This document shows positions 40,368 through 48,579 of a stretch of DNA of 64,000 nt, piece by piece. This stretch comes from Oceanospirillaceae bacterium (GTDB lineage Bacteria; Pseudomonadota; Gammaproteobacteria; Pseudomonadales; Oceanobacteraceae), in the NCBI GenBank assembly GCA_002724925.1, contig PBQA01000027.1:62001-126000 (forward strand). Reading direction: 5' to 3'. Both the position numbers and the translations under genes were made by a program. Each line of letters starts with the position of its first letter. Positions within the stretch are counted from its first letter, which is position 1. The notes beneath the pieces are model-generated. The model had not been told where the DNA came from and did not search any database. It saw only the letters and a program-made list of their open reading frames with translations.

Positions 40368-40733
40368 ATGAAAGAATCAAATGAAGAATATTGGGGAATG
40401 CCCGTCAGCACCTACTGCACAATGATTCACCTGAGTCAGCTGAGCAGTATTCTGATACCTGGCCTCGGGCTAATTCTGCCTATTGTTATGTGGCTGATGA
40501 ATAAGGACAAAAATGACCAGATCGACCGGCATGGCAAGGTTACTGCCAACTGGTTGTTGAGCCTGGTTATATACTCTATTGTTTGTTTTATTCTCTGGAT
40601 CTTTGTCATCGGTGCATTGGCGTTTTTTGTACTCGGAATTCTGAATCTGGTATTTGCTATCATTGCTGCAGTTAAAGCCAATAATGGAGAACTTTGGGTA
40701 TATCCAATGAGTATTACTTTCTTTAAACCCTAA
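40368..40733 (+). CDS. DUF4870 family membrane protein
   Basis: 121 residues with three hydrophobic helices (about 25-45, 65-85, 87-107). The sequence MIHLSQLSSILIPGLGLILP, then MWLMNKDKNDQIDRHGKVTANW, is the DUF4870 signature; the function is unknown. A strong GGGAGG ribosome site precedes ATG 40368. Monocistronic, between the terminator at 40323 and the cold-shock gene. Confidence 0.87.
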   Translation: MKESNEEYWGMPVSTYCTMIHLSQLSSILIPGLGLILPIVMWLMNKDKNDQIDRHGKVTANWLLSLVIYSIVCFILWIFVIGALAFFVLGILNLVFAIIAAVKANNGELWVYPMSITFFKP

Positions 40734-41149
40734 AACGAATTAGCCCTGTAGGCCGAAGCATCAATTATGGTTCGTCGCTCTGTGTTTCCTGCTCATAGCC
40801 TCAATAGCCTGGAGACTTTGATATTCATAACCAAAGAAAGTGCTTTACTTAACTTTGAGCTACTACTTTGACCCCGACAGTAGGTTAAATTCTTCAAATC
40901 CAGAGAAGACTGGTCTATGTGTCATGTTTTTTGAGTGTTCGAAATAGTTTGACTTTGGTTCAGAAGAGGCAGACTATGGGTACAGCTTGAAAGGAAGTCC
41001 AATTTCGTTACCAACGTTGCGTCGCATTCTTAGTATTACTTCGTCCTGTAGTTTCAGAATTTCTCTTTATATTTCCCGCTCCTCGTGCCCGTTTCGGTAT
41101 TTCACTGAGAGAGGGCGCATAAAAACTCTTATATTTCAGGATATTTATT
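40734..41149 (+). promoter_or_regulatory. gene-free region with probable long 5' leader of the cold-shock gene
   Basis: 416 bases without a credible gene. A TTGACT -35 box (40949-40954), 17-base spacer and weak GACTAT -10 box (40972-40977) would start transcription near 40984 and give a leader of about 165 nucleotides. That is close in size to cold-shock leaders of the cspA type, which regulate mRNA stability and translation. The -10 match is poor (3 of 6), so this is tentative. Confidence 0.35.
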
Positions 41150-41359
41150 ATGTCTAATACTACTACTGGTATTGTAAAATGGTTTAACGAAGCTAAAGGT
41201 TTTGGCTTTATTGAGCAGAAATCAGGTCCAGATGTCTTCGCTCACTTCAGTGCTATTGCAAGCGCTGGATTCAAGACATTGGCTGAAGGCCAGTCTGTTC
41301 AATTTACTGTGACTCAGGGCGCTAAAGGCCCTCAGGCAGAGAACATCGTAGCGATCTGA
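41150..41359 (+). CDS. cold-shock domain protein (CspA family)
   Basis: 69-residue single-stranded nucleic acid binding protein of the OB fold. RNP1 motif KGFGFIEQ and RNP2-like DVFAHFSAI are present, with the usual start [12 protein letters not shown] and end [10 protein letters not shown]. Acts as an RNA chaperone. An AGGA site lies eight bases before ATG. Its own terminator follows 21 bases after the stop. Confidence 0.96.
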   Translation: MSNTTTGIVKWFNEAKGFGFIEQKSGPDVFAHFSAIASAGFKTLAEGQSVQFTVTQGAKGPQAENIVAI

Positions 41360-41380
41360 TCGTTCTGCGTTGATAAAAGA

Positions 41381-41406
41381 AGGCAAGCGTTTCGCTTGCC
41401 TTTTTT
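41381..41406 (+). terminator. intrinsic terminator of the cold-shock gene
   Basis: Stem AGGCAAGCG / CGCTTGCCT with TTT loop and a run of six T. Confidence 0.92.
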
Positions 41407-41420
41407 GTGTCTGTTATTCA

Positions 41421-41451
41421 TAAAAAAGCCCCAGGCCTTGCGGCATGGGGC
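41421..41451 (-). terminator. intrinsic terminator of the nasA-cobA operon
   Basis: On the minus strand GCCCCA / TGGGGC arms with an inner GCC-GCAA-GGC extension are followed by TTTTTT, about 70 bases after the cobA stop. Confidence 0.8.
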
Positions 41452-41520
41452 GAGTCCTAAAGTTCGCTTTTCAGCTTTGGACCAACAGCTTACTTGGGAA
41501 TCCGGCTTGCGCCGGTGTGC

Positions 41521-42276
41521 TTACGCCACGGCTTCACCGTGGGCCAGAACCTGGTTGCGCGCAGCGAACGCTGCGACTTCGCCAACAATTATCAGAGCCG
41601 GACCTGCGCCTGAATATCGATCAGCTAAAAAAGGCAGATCCATTAAGACACCCGTATGTACTTCCTGATTTGGTAATGTGCCATTGGCAATCAGGGCGAC
41701 GGGGGTGGCGTCTGCCAGCCCCTCGCTAAGAAGGCTGGCAGTGATCATCCCGGCCTGCTTTACACCCATATAAAATACCCGGGTGGGGCTCTGGCTTTTC
41801 TGGTACTCACCGAACTGACTGTGGCCGCTGTCGAGCATAAGAGCGTTGCCATATTGACGATGAGTCAGTGGTATTTTTGCTGCGGCTGCACAGCCACCTG
41901 CTGCGGTAATCCCCGGAACAATATCGACCTCAATACCATGCTTCTGCAGATATTCCAGCTCTTCTCCTCCGCGACCAAAAATAAACGGGTCTCCGCCTTT
42001 CAGGCGCACCACACGGGCGTACTTGCGCGCGCTGGTTAGCAGTAGTTTCTGAATATCTACCTGAGTCATTTTGTGTGCACCACAACGTTTCCCGACATGA
42101 ATGCGGGTACACTTCTGCGGCAACATATCGAGTATCTCATCGGAAATAAGGCTGTCGTATAAAACGATATCAGCCTGACTGATGACTCTCATTGCTTTGA
42201 TCGTCAGTAATTCAGGGTCACCAGGACCGCCGCCGACGAGCCATACTTTACCGGGTTGTTTCTGTGTATTTTTCAT
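41521..42276 (-). CDS. cobA: uroporphyrinogen-III C-methyltransferase (sirohaem synthesis)
   Basis: Methylates uroporphyrinogen III twice using SAM, giving precorrin-2, the precursor of the sirohaem that nitrite reductase NirB needs. The 251-residue protein has the SUMT motifs VWLVGGGPGDPELLTIKA, VVRLKGGDPFIFGRGGEE and VPGITAAGGCAAAAKIPLTHR. It lacks the CysG dehydrogenase/ferrochelatase domain. Starts four bases after nasA on the same transcript, so cofactor supply is co-regulated with nitrate reductase. Start MKNTQKQPGK chosen over an upstream in-frame start inside nasA. Confidence 0.94.
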   Translation of the reverse strand: MKNTQKQPGKVWLVGGGPGDPELLTIKAMRVISQADIVLYDSLISDEILDMLPQKCTRIHVGKRCGAHKMTQVDIQKLLLTSARKYARVVRLKGGDPFIFGRGGEELEYLQKHGIEVDIVPGITAAGGCAAAAKIPLTHRQYGNALMLDSGHSQFGEYQKSQSPTRVFYMGVKQAGMITASLLSEGLADATPVALIANGTLPNQEVHTGVLMDLPFLADRYSGAGPALIIVGEVAAFAARNQVLAHGEAVA

Positions 42277-42280
42277 TGTC

Positions 42281-44944
42281 TTACTCCACAGCCTCTGCGG
42301 GCTGGTATTTCGCAATAAGAGATTTCAGCTCTGGGATACAGGAGCCGCAGTTAGTACCGCATTTCAGTTCGGCACCTAACTCATCAGCACCGGTGCAGCC
42401 GCCCGCTATCGCTTTTTGAATGGTGTTTTCACCCACCTGGAAACAAGAGCACACGATGGCGCCTTTATCTTCTACTTTGCCAAGCGGGCGTCCGGCCAGA
42501 ATGGCCCGGCGGTCGTGGATGGAAAGCTCTTCCTGTCCAAAAATATCGATTAGCCACTGTCGGCCACTGAAGTCGTAGTCTTTGTGAATAAATAAAACCG
42601 CCTTGAGTTGGTCTCTTTCAATCAGGCACAGGCGATAGTGCAGGTTGGTCGGGTCGCTGAACATGACCCAATGATCGGATTCAAATTGGTTCCTGACCGA
42701 ACGGATAAATTCGACCGGATCGTTCTGCCCACTGATTTCATACATGTGACCCGTGTCAGTGACGTTATAGACCCAGTAGTCTGTATCGAGGTGACCAAGG
42801 TCTTTGCTGGTCAGGAGAAATCCTTCCCACTCGGTTGAAAATACCGCTGCGTTAACATCCGTCATTTTCAGAGCGGGTTGTCCGGATACCGGGTCATTAT
42901 CTTTGTTGATCAGTGCTCCCATCCGGGCCTTACTGGCATAGCGATTTGTCCAGTGCATGGGTACAAAAATCTCTCCCTTGCGCTGAGCGAGATCGCTGCG
43001 AACCTGAGCGCGTACGATAATCTCGCCACGCTCGCTCCATAATCTGACCAGTTTTTTATCTCTTACTCCTAAGCGCATCGCATCTTCAGGATGAAAATCC
43101 GCGTAAGGTTCTGCGATGTGTCGGGCAAGTACAGGCGCTTTTGCGGTTCTGGTCATTGTATGCCAGTGATCCCTTACCCGACCTGTATTCATAGTCAGTC
43201 CGGTCGCCGATGACGTTGGTGATTTCGCAACGACAGGAATGAATTTCGCTTTGCCCGATCTGGTATAGAAATATCCATCGTCATAAAAACGCGGACGACC
43301 GGCAGGGAAGGCGTCGTTGACCGGCCATTGCACAGGAGCCAGTGCATCGTATTGTTCACGGCTCATGTTGGTCAGGCCACTGAGGTCAAAGTCGCGTGTG
43401 CCATTATTTTCAAACGCTGACAGGCGTGCGTGTTCGTCAAAAATTTCAGCCGGATGTTCATAAGGGAATGCTTCTTCGTATCCCAGGCGGCGGGCGACTT
43501 GAGTAATTATCCACCAATCCGGGCGCGCTTCACCCGGAGGGGGCAAGAAGCCTCGTTGACGAGATATACGGCGCTCGGAATTTGTGACAGTACCGTTTTT
43601 CTCTCCCCAGCTCGCTGCGGGCAAGAGCACATGAGCAGCGGCGGTGGTATCAGTATTAGCCATGCAATCAGATACCACGACAAGTTCGCAGTGCTTCATG
43701 GCTTCTTTAACATCGTCAGCATCTGGCATGCTGACCAGTGGGTTCGTGGACATAATCCAGAGGAATTTAATCTTTCCATTTTTTACTTCGTTGAACAGAT
43801 CGACTGCCTTCAGTCCCGGTTTTTCTGCAATGTGTGGTGATTGCCAGAAGCGCCGCACACGATCCCGGTCGGCCGGCGAGAAATCCATATGGGCGGCCAG
43901 CTGATTTGCCAGCCCACCAACTTCTCGCCCGCCCATCGCATTGGGTTGCCCCGTAATTGAAAACGGACAGGCACCAGGCTTGCCTATCCGACCGGTTGCA
44001 AGATGCAGGTTGATAATACTGTTTGCTTTGTCAGTGCCATCAATACTCTGATTAACGCCCTGAGAGTAAAAGGTCACTGTCTTTGGTGTGTCGCGGAACC
44101 AGGCGAAGAAGGTTTCGAGGTCCTGCTGATTTACGTCGGTAATAGCCGCGAGGTCGCTAAAGTCCTGCGCCGCCTTCGATGCCGCCACAAGTGCCTCGCC
44201 AATGTTTTCTGAACACTGTTCAATAAAGTGTGTGTCCAAAGCATTTTGCTGGTGAAGGTAGGTCAGCAGAGCATTAAATAGAGTGGTGTCACTGCCTGGC
44301 TTTATCGGAAGGTGTAAGTCTGCAATATCGCAGGTCGCTGTTTTTCGTGGATCGACCACAACAACCTTCATACCCGGGCGGGCTTTCTTCGCCGCAGCCA
44401 TCCGCTGGAACAGGATCGGATGAGCCCAGGCAGCATTACTGCCAGTGATGACCAGAAGGTCTGCCTGCTCGAGATCTTCGTAACACCCCGGAACGGTATC
44501 ACTGCCGATAGAGCGTTTATAAGAGGCTACGGCCGACGCCATACACAGACGCGAATTGGTATCCATATTCGCACTGCCTATAAAGCCCTTCATCAACTTG
44601 TTGGCGACGTAATAATCTTCTGTGAGAAGCTGGCCTGACCCGTAGAACGCAACCGCTTCCGGACCATGGGTAGAGACTACCTGGCGGATCTTATCGGCGA
44701 CCAGGTTCAGTGCGGTATCCCAATCAGCTGCCTGGCCATTCATTGTCGGGTGTAGCAAACGGTCGGTTTGATCCAGAGTATCGTGCAGCGCAGATCCCTT
44801 AACGCACAGACGCCCGAAATTTGCTGGGTGCGACTTCATTCCAGCGACAGGCGCAATATCCTTCTCGTCGACAGAAATATCCACACCACATCCTACTCCG
44901 CAGTATGGACATGTTGTCTGAACCTGTAGCTTTTTATGACTCAT
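42281..44944 (-). CDS. nasA: assimilatory nitrate reductase catalytic subunit
   Basis: Reduces nitrate to nitrite in the cytoplasm. 887 residues: N-terminal [4Fe-4S] motif CPYCGVGCGVD with a distal Cys in RLCVKGSAL; molybdopterin oxidoreductase domain (about 60-560), then a molybdopterin dinucleotide-binding domain (about 600-720, RDHWHTMTRT). The C-terminus is a BFD-like [2Fe-2S] domain, with CSCFQVGENTIQKA and CGTNCGSCIPELK. No Tat signal, as expected for the assimilatory enzyme. Electrons probably come from the FAD reductase encoded at 52257-53504. ATG 44944 used; GTG 44956 is possible. Expression is expected to be controlled by the leader terminator at 44993-45026. Confidence 0.94.
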   Translation of the reverse strand: MSHKKLQVQTTCPYCGVGCGVDISVDEKDIAPVAGMKSHPANFGRLCVKGSALHDTLDQTDRLLHPTMNGQAADWDTALNLVADKIRQVVSTHGPEAVAFYGSGQLLTEDYYVANKLMKGFIGSANMDTNSRLCMASAVASYKRSIGSDTVPGCYEDLEQADLLVITGSNAAWAHPILFQRMAAAKKARPGMKVVVVDPRKTATCDIADLHLPIKPGSDTTLFNALLTYLHQQNALDTHFIEQCSENIGEALVAASKAAQDFSDLAAITDVNQQDLETFFAWFRDTPKTVTFYSQGVNQSIDGTDKANSIINLHLATGRIGKPGACPFSITGQPNAMGGREVGGLANQLAAHMDFSPADRDRVRRFWQSPHIAEKPGLKAVDLFNEVKNGKIKFLWIMSTNPLVSMPDADDVKEAMKHCELVVVSDCMANTDTTAAAHVLLPAASWGEKNGTVTNSERRISRQRGFLPPPGEARPDWWIITQVARRLGYEEAFPYEHPAEIFDEHARLSAFENNGTRDFDLSGLTNMSREQYDALAPVQWPVNDAFPAGRPRFYDDGYFYTRSGKAKFIPVVAKSPTSSATGLTMNTGRVRDHWHTMTRTAKAPVLARHIAEPYADFHPEDAMRLGVRDKKLVRLWSERGEIIVRAQVRSDLAQRKGEIFVPMHWTNRYASKARMGALINKDNDPVSGQPALKMTDVNAAVFSTEWEGFLLTSKDLGHLDTDYWVYNVTDTGHMYEISGQNDPVEFIRSVRNQFESDHWVMFSDPTNLHYRLCLIERDQLKAVLFIHKDYDFSGRQWLIDIFGQEELSIHDRRAILAGRPLGKVEDKGAIVCSCFQVGENTIQKAIAGGCTGADELGAELKCGTNCGSCIPELKSLIAKYQPAEAVE

Positions 44945-44992
44945 AGGGCTATCCACATAGTTGGCTTGCTACTCTCAAGCCTTTTCGTGAGC

Positions 44993-45026
44993 AAAAAAAA
45001 ACGCCCGCGGAGTTACCCGCGAGCGC
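44993..45026 (-). terminator. leader terminator (attenuator) of nasA
   Basis: On the minus strand a 9-bp GC-rich stem (CGCTCGCGG / CCGCGGGCG, one T-G pair, loop GTAACT) is followed by nine T residues. It lies inside the untranslated leader, about 50 bases before the nasA start, so transcription would stop unless the hairpin is prevented. Its 5' arm is shared with the hairpin at 45021-45034. Confidence 0.88.
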
Positions 45027-45073
45027 CAATGCTCATAAACACAACACAAAACGACGACACCAACGTTGGTGTC
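45021..45073 (-). promoter_or_regulatory. tandem hexaloop hairpins of ANTAR-responsive type in the nasA leader
   Basis: Read on the minus strand, hairpin 1 (45056-45073) is GACACC-AACGTT-GGTGTC and hairpin 2 (45021-45034) is GAGC-ATTGGC-GCTC. Both six-base loops have A at position 1 and G at position 4, the invariant bases of RNA hairpins bound by ANTAR antiterminators such as NasR, NasT and EutV. Hairpin 2 uses the same bases as the 5' arm of the terminator, so the two structures exclude each other. A linker of about 21 nucleotides separates them. Confidence 0.78.
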
Positions 45074-45125
45074 TGGACCGCTGAATCTGGCTCCCTGCCA
45101 ATGCACAAGGTCTTAGTAATGACTA

Positions 45126-45142
45126 AACAAAAAGAGTGCCAA
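45126..45142 (-). promoter_or_regulatory. sigma-54 promoter of nasA
   Basis: TTGGCAC-TCTTT-TTGTT on the minus strand: a perfect -24 element and a -12 element with one change (TTGTT for TTGCT). Predicted start near 45115, giving a leader of about 170 nucleotides that contains the hairpins and terminator. Confidence 0.7.
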
Positions 45143-45283
45143 CTCTGAGATGCTAGTCATTTATTCATACTCAGACCCGCCTCAACGCCCGTGGCAACTG
45201 AGCCTGGTGATATGTGAGCAGAATCGGCCGGCCCGTTTTCAGAAGTTGATTCGGTAAGTCACTGGTGACCTTGTATCTTATTT

Positions 45284-45329
45284 GCCTTTTTGGGGTGCAA
45301 TAAGACTGTAATGAGCACTCTTCTGGTGC
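45284..45329. promoter_or_regulatory. candidate NtrC enhancer sites between nasA and nirB
   Basis: GCACTCTTCTGGTGC at 45315-45329 matches the dyad form GCAC-N7-GTGC of NtrC sites closely. A second GGTGC half-site with a weak left arm (45284-45298) lies 31 bases away, about three helical turns. They are about 120 bases from the nirB promoter and 150-190 bases from the nasA promoter, suitable for shared activation. The surrounding 45143-45447 region holds no credible gene. Confidence 0.5.
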
Positions 45330-45447
45330 GAAAAGTGGAGTCTGATCACTTTTTCTCTGTGGTTCTGATACTCCCAGCCCACCGACAGGCAGGCTGAAAA
45401 CCAGACGCGACGGCCTGCCATTGCATCTGGCGGTTCTGGATACCGCT

Positions 45448-45464
45448 TTGGCACTCATATTGCT
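45448..45464 (+). promoter_or_regulatory. sigma-54 promoter of nirBD
   Basis: TTGGCAC-TCATA-TTGCT, a full match to the -24/-12 consensus with correct spacing. Predicted start near 45475, about 98 bases before nirB. Confidence 0.85.
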
Positions 45465-45485
45465 AAAGCCTATTCGATACTGTTT

Positions 45486-45527
45486 GCTGCAACGGCGTAG
45501 CGGGTAAGTAGAGCAACGATGCACTTA
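45486..45527 (+). promoter_or_regulatory. two A1/G4 hexaloop hairpins in the nirB leader
   Basis: Hairpin 1 is GCTGC-AACGGC-GTAGC (45486-45501, one G-T pair). Hairpin 2 is TAAGT-(AGA bulge)-GC-AACGAT-GC-ACTTA (45505-45527). Both loops have A1 and G4, as in the nasA and nrtA leaders. No terminator follows; instead an AAGGAG ribosome site starts at 45531. If real, control would be on translation or on an unseen structure. Hairpin 2 is weak because of its bulge. Confidence 0.45.
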
Positions 45528-45545
45528 TTTAAGGAGACAAGAAGA

Positions 45546-45557
45546 ATGTCTGAATAA
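45546..45557 (+). CDS. three-codon minicistron upstream of nirB
   Basis: ATG TCT GAA TAA, preceded by AAGGAG (45531-45536) at a nine-base spacing, a better ribosome site than that of nirB itself (GAGAG). It is in the same frame as nirB and ends 15 bases before the nirB ATG, so termination followed by reinitiation is possible. It may instead be chance. Confidence 0.35.
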   Translation: MSE

Positions 45558-45572
45558 GAGAGAGTCATCGCC

Positions 45573-48137
45573 ATGAGTAAGAAGCGCATCATAGTTGTTG
45601 GTAACGGTATGGTTGGCCACAACTTCCTCGCCACTATGGCCGAATCTGAGAAAGCCTCAGAATTCGAATTAATCACCTTTTCCGAAGAACCTCGCCTTGC
45701 GTACGACCGCGTACAGCTGAGCAAATACTTTTCAGGGGCGACCGCCGCTGACCTGGCACTCACCACAGAATCTGAATACGACGATTCCGGTATTACCTAT
45801 TTAAAGAATGAGAAAGTTGTCGAAATTGACGCCGACAACAAAACCATTACGACCTCAACCGGGCGTATAGAAGGATACGACAAACTGGTGCTGGCAACGG
45901 GTTCCTATCCATTTGTTCCACCGATTCCGGGTAAGGATCAGGATCACTGCCTTGTTTATCGTACGATTGAAGATCTTGAAGCAATTTCTGCGTCCGCTGA
46001 AGTATCCAAAACGGGTGTTGTTGTTGGTGGCGGTCTGCTTGGCCTCGAGGCAGCAAATGCACTTAAAGAAGCCGGCCTTGATACCCACGTTGTTGAATTC
46101 GCTCCGCGCTTAATGGCCGTGCAGCTCGATGAAGGCGGCGGTAATCTGCTGCGACATAAAATCGAATCTCTGGGTGTGTCAGTACACACTGAAAAAAACA
46201 CCAAAGAAATTGTCGCTGGCGAAGAATGCCGCTATCGCATGAACTTTGCCGACGGCTCACACCTTGAAACAGATATGATTCTGTTCTCTGCAGGTATTCG
46301 CCCTCAGGATGAACTTGCGCGACAGTTCGGCATCGACGTCGGCGAACGCGGCGGTATTGTCATTAACGATTATTGTCAGACCTCAGAAGAAGACATCTAT
46401 GCAATTGGCGAATGTGCGCTCTGGGACAGTAAAATTTTCGGTCTGGTCGCACCGGGCTACCAGATGGCAAAAGTCACAGCGGCTCACATCACAGACACCC
46501 TGGTAAATCTGAAAACCCCGGAACTTGCTTTTAAGGGTGCTGATATGAGCACCAAGCTTAAGCTGCTGGGCGTGGATGTCGCATCGATAGGTGATGCGCA
46601 TGGCCATACGGCGGGTTCTCAGTCGTTTGTATTCAGTGACGACATCGAAGAAGTCTACAAGCGACTTATTGTTTCTGCCGACGGTAAAAAACTGCTTGGC
46701 GCCGTGCTGGTGGGTGAAACTGAATCCTACGGTACTTTGCTGCAACTCATGCTTAACGATATGGATATCCCGGGTAATCCAGCTGCACTTATTCTGCCAG
46801 CACTGGGTGACGAAGCGCCTGCAGGCCTGGGGGTAACTGCATTACCCGACACGGCTCAGATCTGTTCATGTTATGACGTGTCGAAGGGGGATATTGCTTC
46901 GGCAGTGCAGGGTGGTTGCTGCACCATGGGCGACATAAAAGGTGCGACTAAGGCGACTACCGGCTGTGGCGGTTGTGCTGCTTTGACTAAGCAGGTGATG
47001 GATTCTGAACTCGCAGCCCTTGGCGTTGAAGTAAATAATGATCTCTGTGAGCACTTCGCTTATACCCGTGCTGAACTCGCTGATATTGTTCGCGTGAAAG
47101 GATATGGCAGCTTTGCAGAAGTGCTGAAAGGGCACGGCAAAGGCCATGGCTGTGAAATCTGTAAGCCAACCATTGGTTCGATCCTGGCATCTTATAAAAA
47201 CGAGTATGTTCTGAAAGATGATCTGATGCCTCTGCAGGATACTAATGACATCTTCCTTGGCAACATGCAGAAAGACGGTACTTACTCTGTCGTACCTCGT
47301 GTTCCAGGCGGCGAAATTACGCCTGATAAGCTGATTGCCATTGGTGAAGTTGCTAAAGAGTTTGATCTCTACACCAAAATTACTGGTGGGCAGCGTATCG
47401 ATTTATTTGGTGCACAACTCCACGAGTTGCCGAAAATCTGGGAGAAGCTGATTGCAGCGGGCCTTGAAACAGGTCATGCCTACGGTAAAGCGCTCCGTAC
47501 CGTTAAGTCCTGTGTAGGTAGCACCTGGTGTCGTTATGGTGTGCTTGATTCTGTCTCCATGGCGGTGGCGCTGGAGAATCGCTATAAGGGGCTTCGCGCA
47601 CCACACAAAATCAAATTCGGCGTTTCTGGATGTACTCGTGAATGTGCCGAGGCACAGTCGAAAGACATTGGTGTGATTGCAACAGAAAGTGGTTGGAACC
47701 TTTATGTATGCGGCAATGGTGGCATGCGTCCACGTCACGCGGACCTGTTTGCGACAGACCTGGACGATGAAACGCTGATCAAATACATCGATCGGGTATT
47801 GATGTTCTATGTACGTACAGCCGATCGCCTGCAGCGTACATCTGTGTGGCTCGAAAACCTCGAAGGAGGCCTCGACTACCTGCGTGAAGTTGTTGTCGAT
47901 AATAAGCTGGATATCTGTGGTGAGCTCGAAAATGATATGACCCGCGTTGTGGGCACCTATCAGTGCGAATGGAAAACCACGGTTGAATCTCCAGAAAAGC
48001 TCAAGCGCTTCAGTCACTTCATTAATGCTGCAGAAGAAGATAACAATCTTCTGTATGTGCGTGAGCGTGGACAGCGACGACCAGCGACAGACAGTGAACG
48101 TATTGAGCTGGTTGAGTTAACCACCGAGAAACACTGA
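45573..48137 (+). CDS. nirB: NAD(P)H nitrite reductase large subunit
   Basis: Reduces nitrite to ammonium with six electrons from NAD(P)H. 854 residues: FAD/NAD-binding domain (about 1-310, starting IIVVGNGMVGHNF), two BFD-like segments (CSCYDVSKGDI with CGGC, about 430-480; CEICKPTIGSI, about 525), nitrite/sulphite reductase ferredoxin-like half-domain (about 560-630), and a sirohaem/[4Fe-4S] domain with CVGSTWC and CTRECAE, whose four cysteines ligate the cluster. First gene of nirB-nirD-narK. Sirohaem comes from the CobA pathway encoded divergently. Confidence 0.96.
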   Translation: MSKKRIIVVGNGMVGHNFLATMAESEKASEFELITFSEEPRLAYDRVQLSKYFSGATAADLALTTESEYDDSGITYLKNEKVVEIDADNKTITTSTGRIEGYDKLVLATGSYPFVPPIPGKDQDHCLVYRTIEDLEAISASAEVSKTGVVVGGGLLGLEAANALKEAGLDTHVVEFAPRLMAVQLDEGGGNLLRHKIESLGVSVHTEKNTKEIVAGEECRYRMNFADGSHLETDMILFSAGIRPQDELARQFGIDVGERGGIVINDYCQTSEEDIYAIGECALWDSKIFGLVAPGYQMAKVTAAHITDTLVNLKTPELAFKGADMSTKLKLLGVDVASIGDAHGHTAGSQSFVFSDDIEEVYKRLIVSADGKKLLGAVLVGETESYGTLLQLMLNDMDIPGNPAALILPALGDEAPAGLGVTALPDTAQICSCYDVSKGDIASAVQGGCCTMGDIKGATKATTGCGGCAALTKQVMDSELAALGVEVNNDLCEHFAYTRAELADIVRVKGYGSFAEVLKGHGKGHGCEICKPTIGSILASYKNEYVLKDDLMPLQDTNDIFLGNMQKDGTYSVVPRVPGGEITPDKLIAIGEVAKEFDLYTKITGGQRIDLFGAQLHELPKIWEKLIAAGLETGHAYGKALRTVKSCVGSTWCRYGVLDSVSMAVALENRYKGLRAPHKIKFGVSGCTRECAEAQSKDIGVIATESGWNLYVCGNGGMRPRHADLFATDLDDETLIKYIDRVLMFYVRTADRLQRTSVWLENLEGGLDYLREVVVDNKLDICGELENDMTRVVGTYQCEWKTTVESPEKLKRFSHFINAAEEDNNLLYVRERGQRRPATDSERIELVELTTEKH

Positions 48138-48164
48138 TTTTTTCAGACAATATTAAAATTTATC

Positions 48165-48186
48165 GCATACAGCACAGGCTGTATGC
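48165..48186 (+). other. intercistronic hairpin before nirD
   Basis: GCATACAG / CTGTATGC stem with a six-base CACAGG loop, ending just before the AGGAG ribosome site of nirD. No T-run follows, so it is not a terminator; it may stabilise mRNA or tune nirD translation. Its loop lacks the A1/G4 pattern. Confidence 0.5.
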
Positions 48187-48198
48187 AGGAGAAGACTG

Positions 48199-48531
48199 AT
48201 GACTGACTGGACAACTGTTTGTTCTCTTGAAGATCTCGTACCTGACACTGGCGTGTGCGCGTTGGTAGAAGGAAAACAAGTAGCGGTATTCCGCTTTGGT
48301 GATGGCGAGACTGTGTACGCTATAAGCAATTATGATCCGTTTGGAAAGGCGAATGTATTGTCACGCGGTATTCTTGGTTCTGTGGGAGAGCGCCCGGTAG
48401 TGGCATCTCCGTTGTATAAGCAGCACTTTGATCTGTCAAATGGCGAGTGCCTGGAAGATGACGCGGTGACGCTGGAACACTTTCCAGTGCGCATTGAAAA
48501 CGGAATTGTACAGGTGAGTTCTGCCGCGTAA
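48199..48531 (+). CDS. nirD: nitrite reductase small subunit
   Basis: 110-residue Rieske-like fold subunit of NirBD. The start DWTTVCSLEDLVPDTGVCALVEG and VASPLYKQHFDLSNGECLEDD are typical. Like other NirD proteins it lacks the full Cys-His cluster ligands of true Rieske proteins. Follows nirB by 61 bases with a good AGGAG site. Confidence 0.94.
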   Translation: MTDWTTVCSLEDLVPDTGVCALVEGKQVAVFRFGDGETVYAISNYDPFGKANVLSRGILGSVGERPVVASPLYKQHFDLSNGECLEDDAVTLEHFPVRIENGIVQVSSAA

Positions 48532-48579
48532 GCGGCACTCTCTATGCCTGATTGCTTGTAATCGTTACTAAGGCCATTT

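Noticed and set aside
45171-45524. Open frame of 117 codons on the minus strand between nasA and nirB
   Set aside because: It overlaps the nirB sigma-54 promoter and leader, has Arg/Ser/Cys-rich composition and no ribosome site; regulatory DNA explains the region better.
48165-48186. Six-base-loop hairpin before nirD as another ANTAR target
   Set aside because: The loop CACAGG lacks A1 and G4, there is no second hairpin, and no terminator follows.
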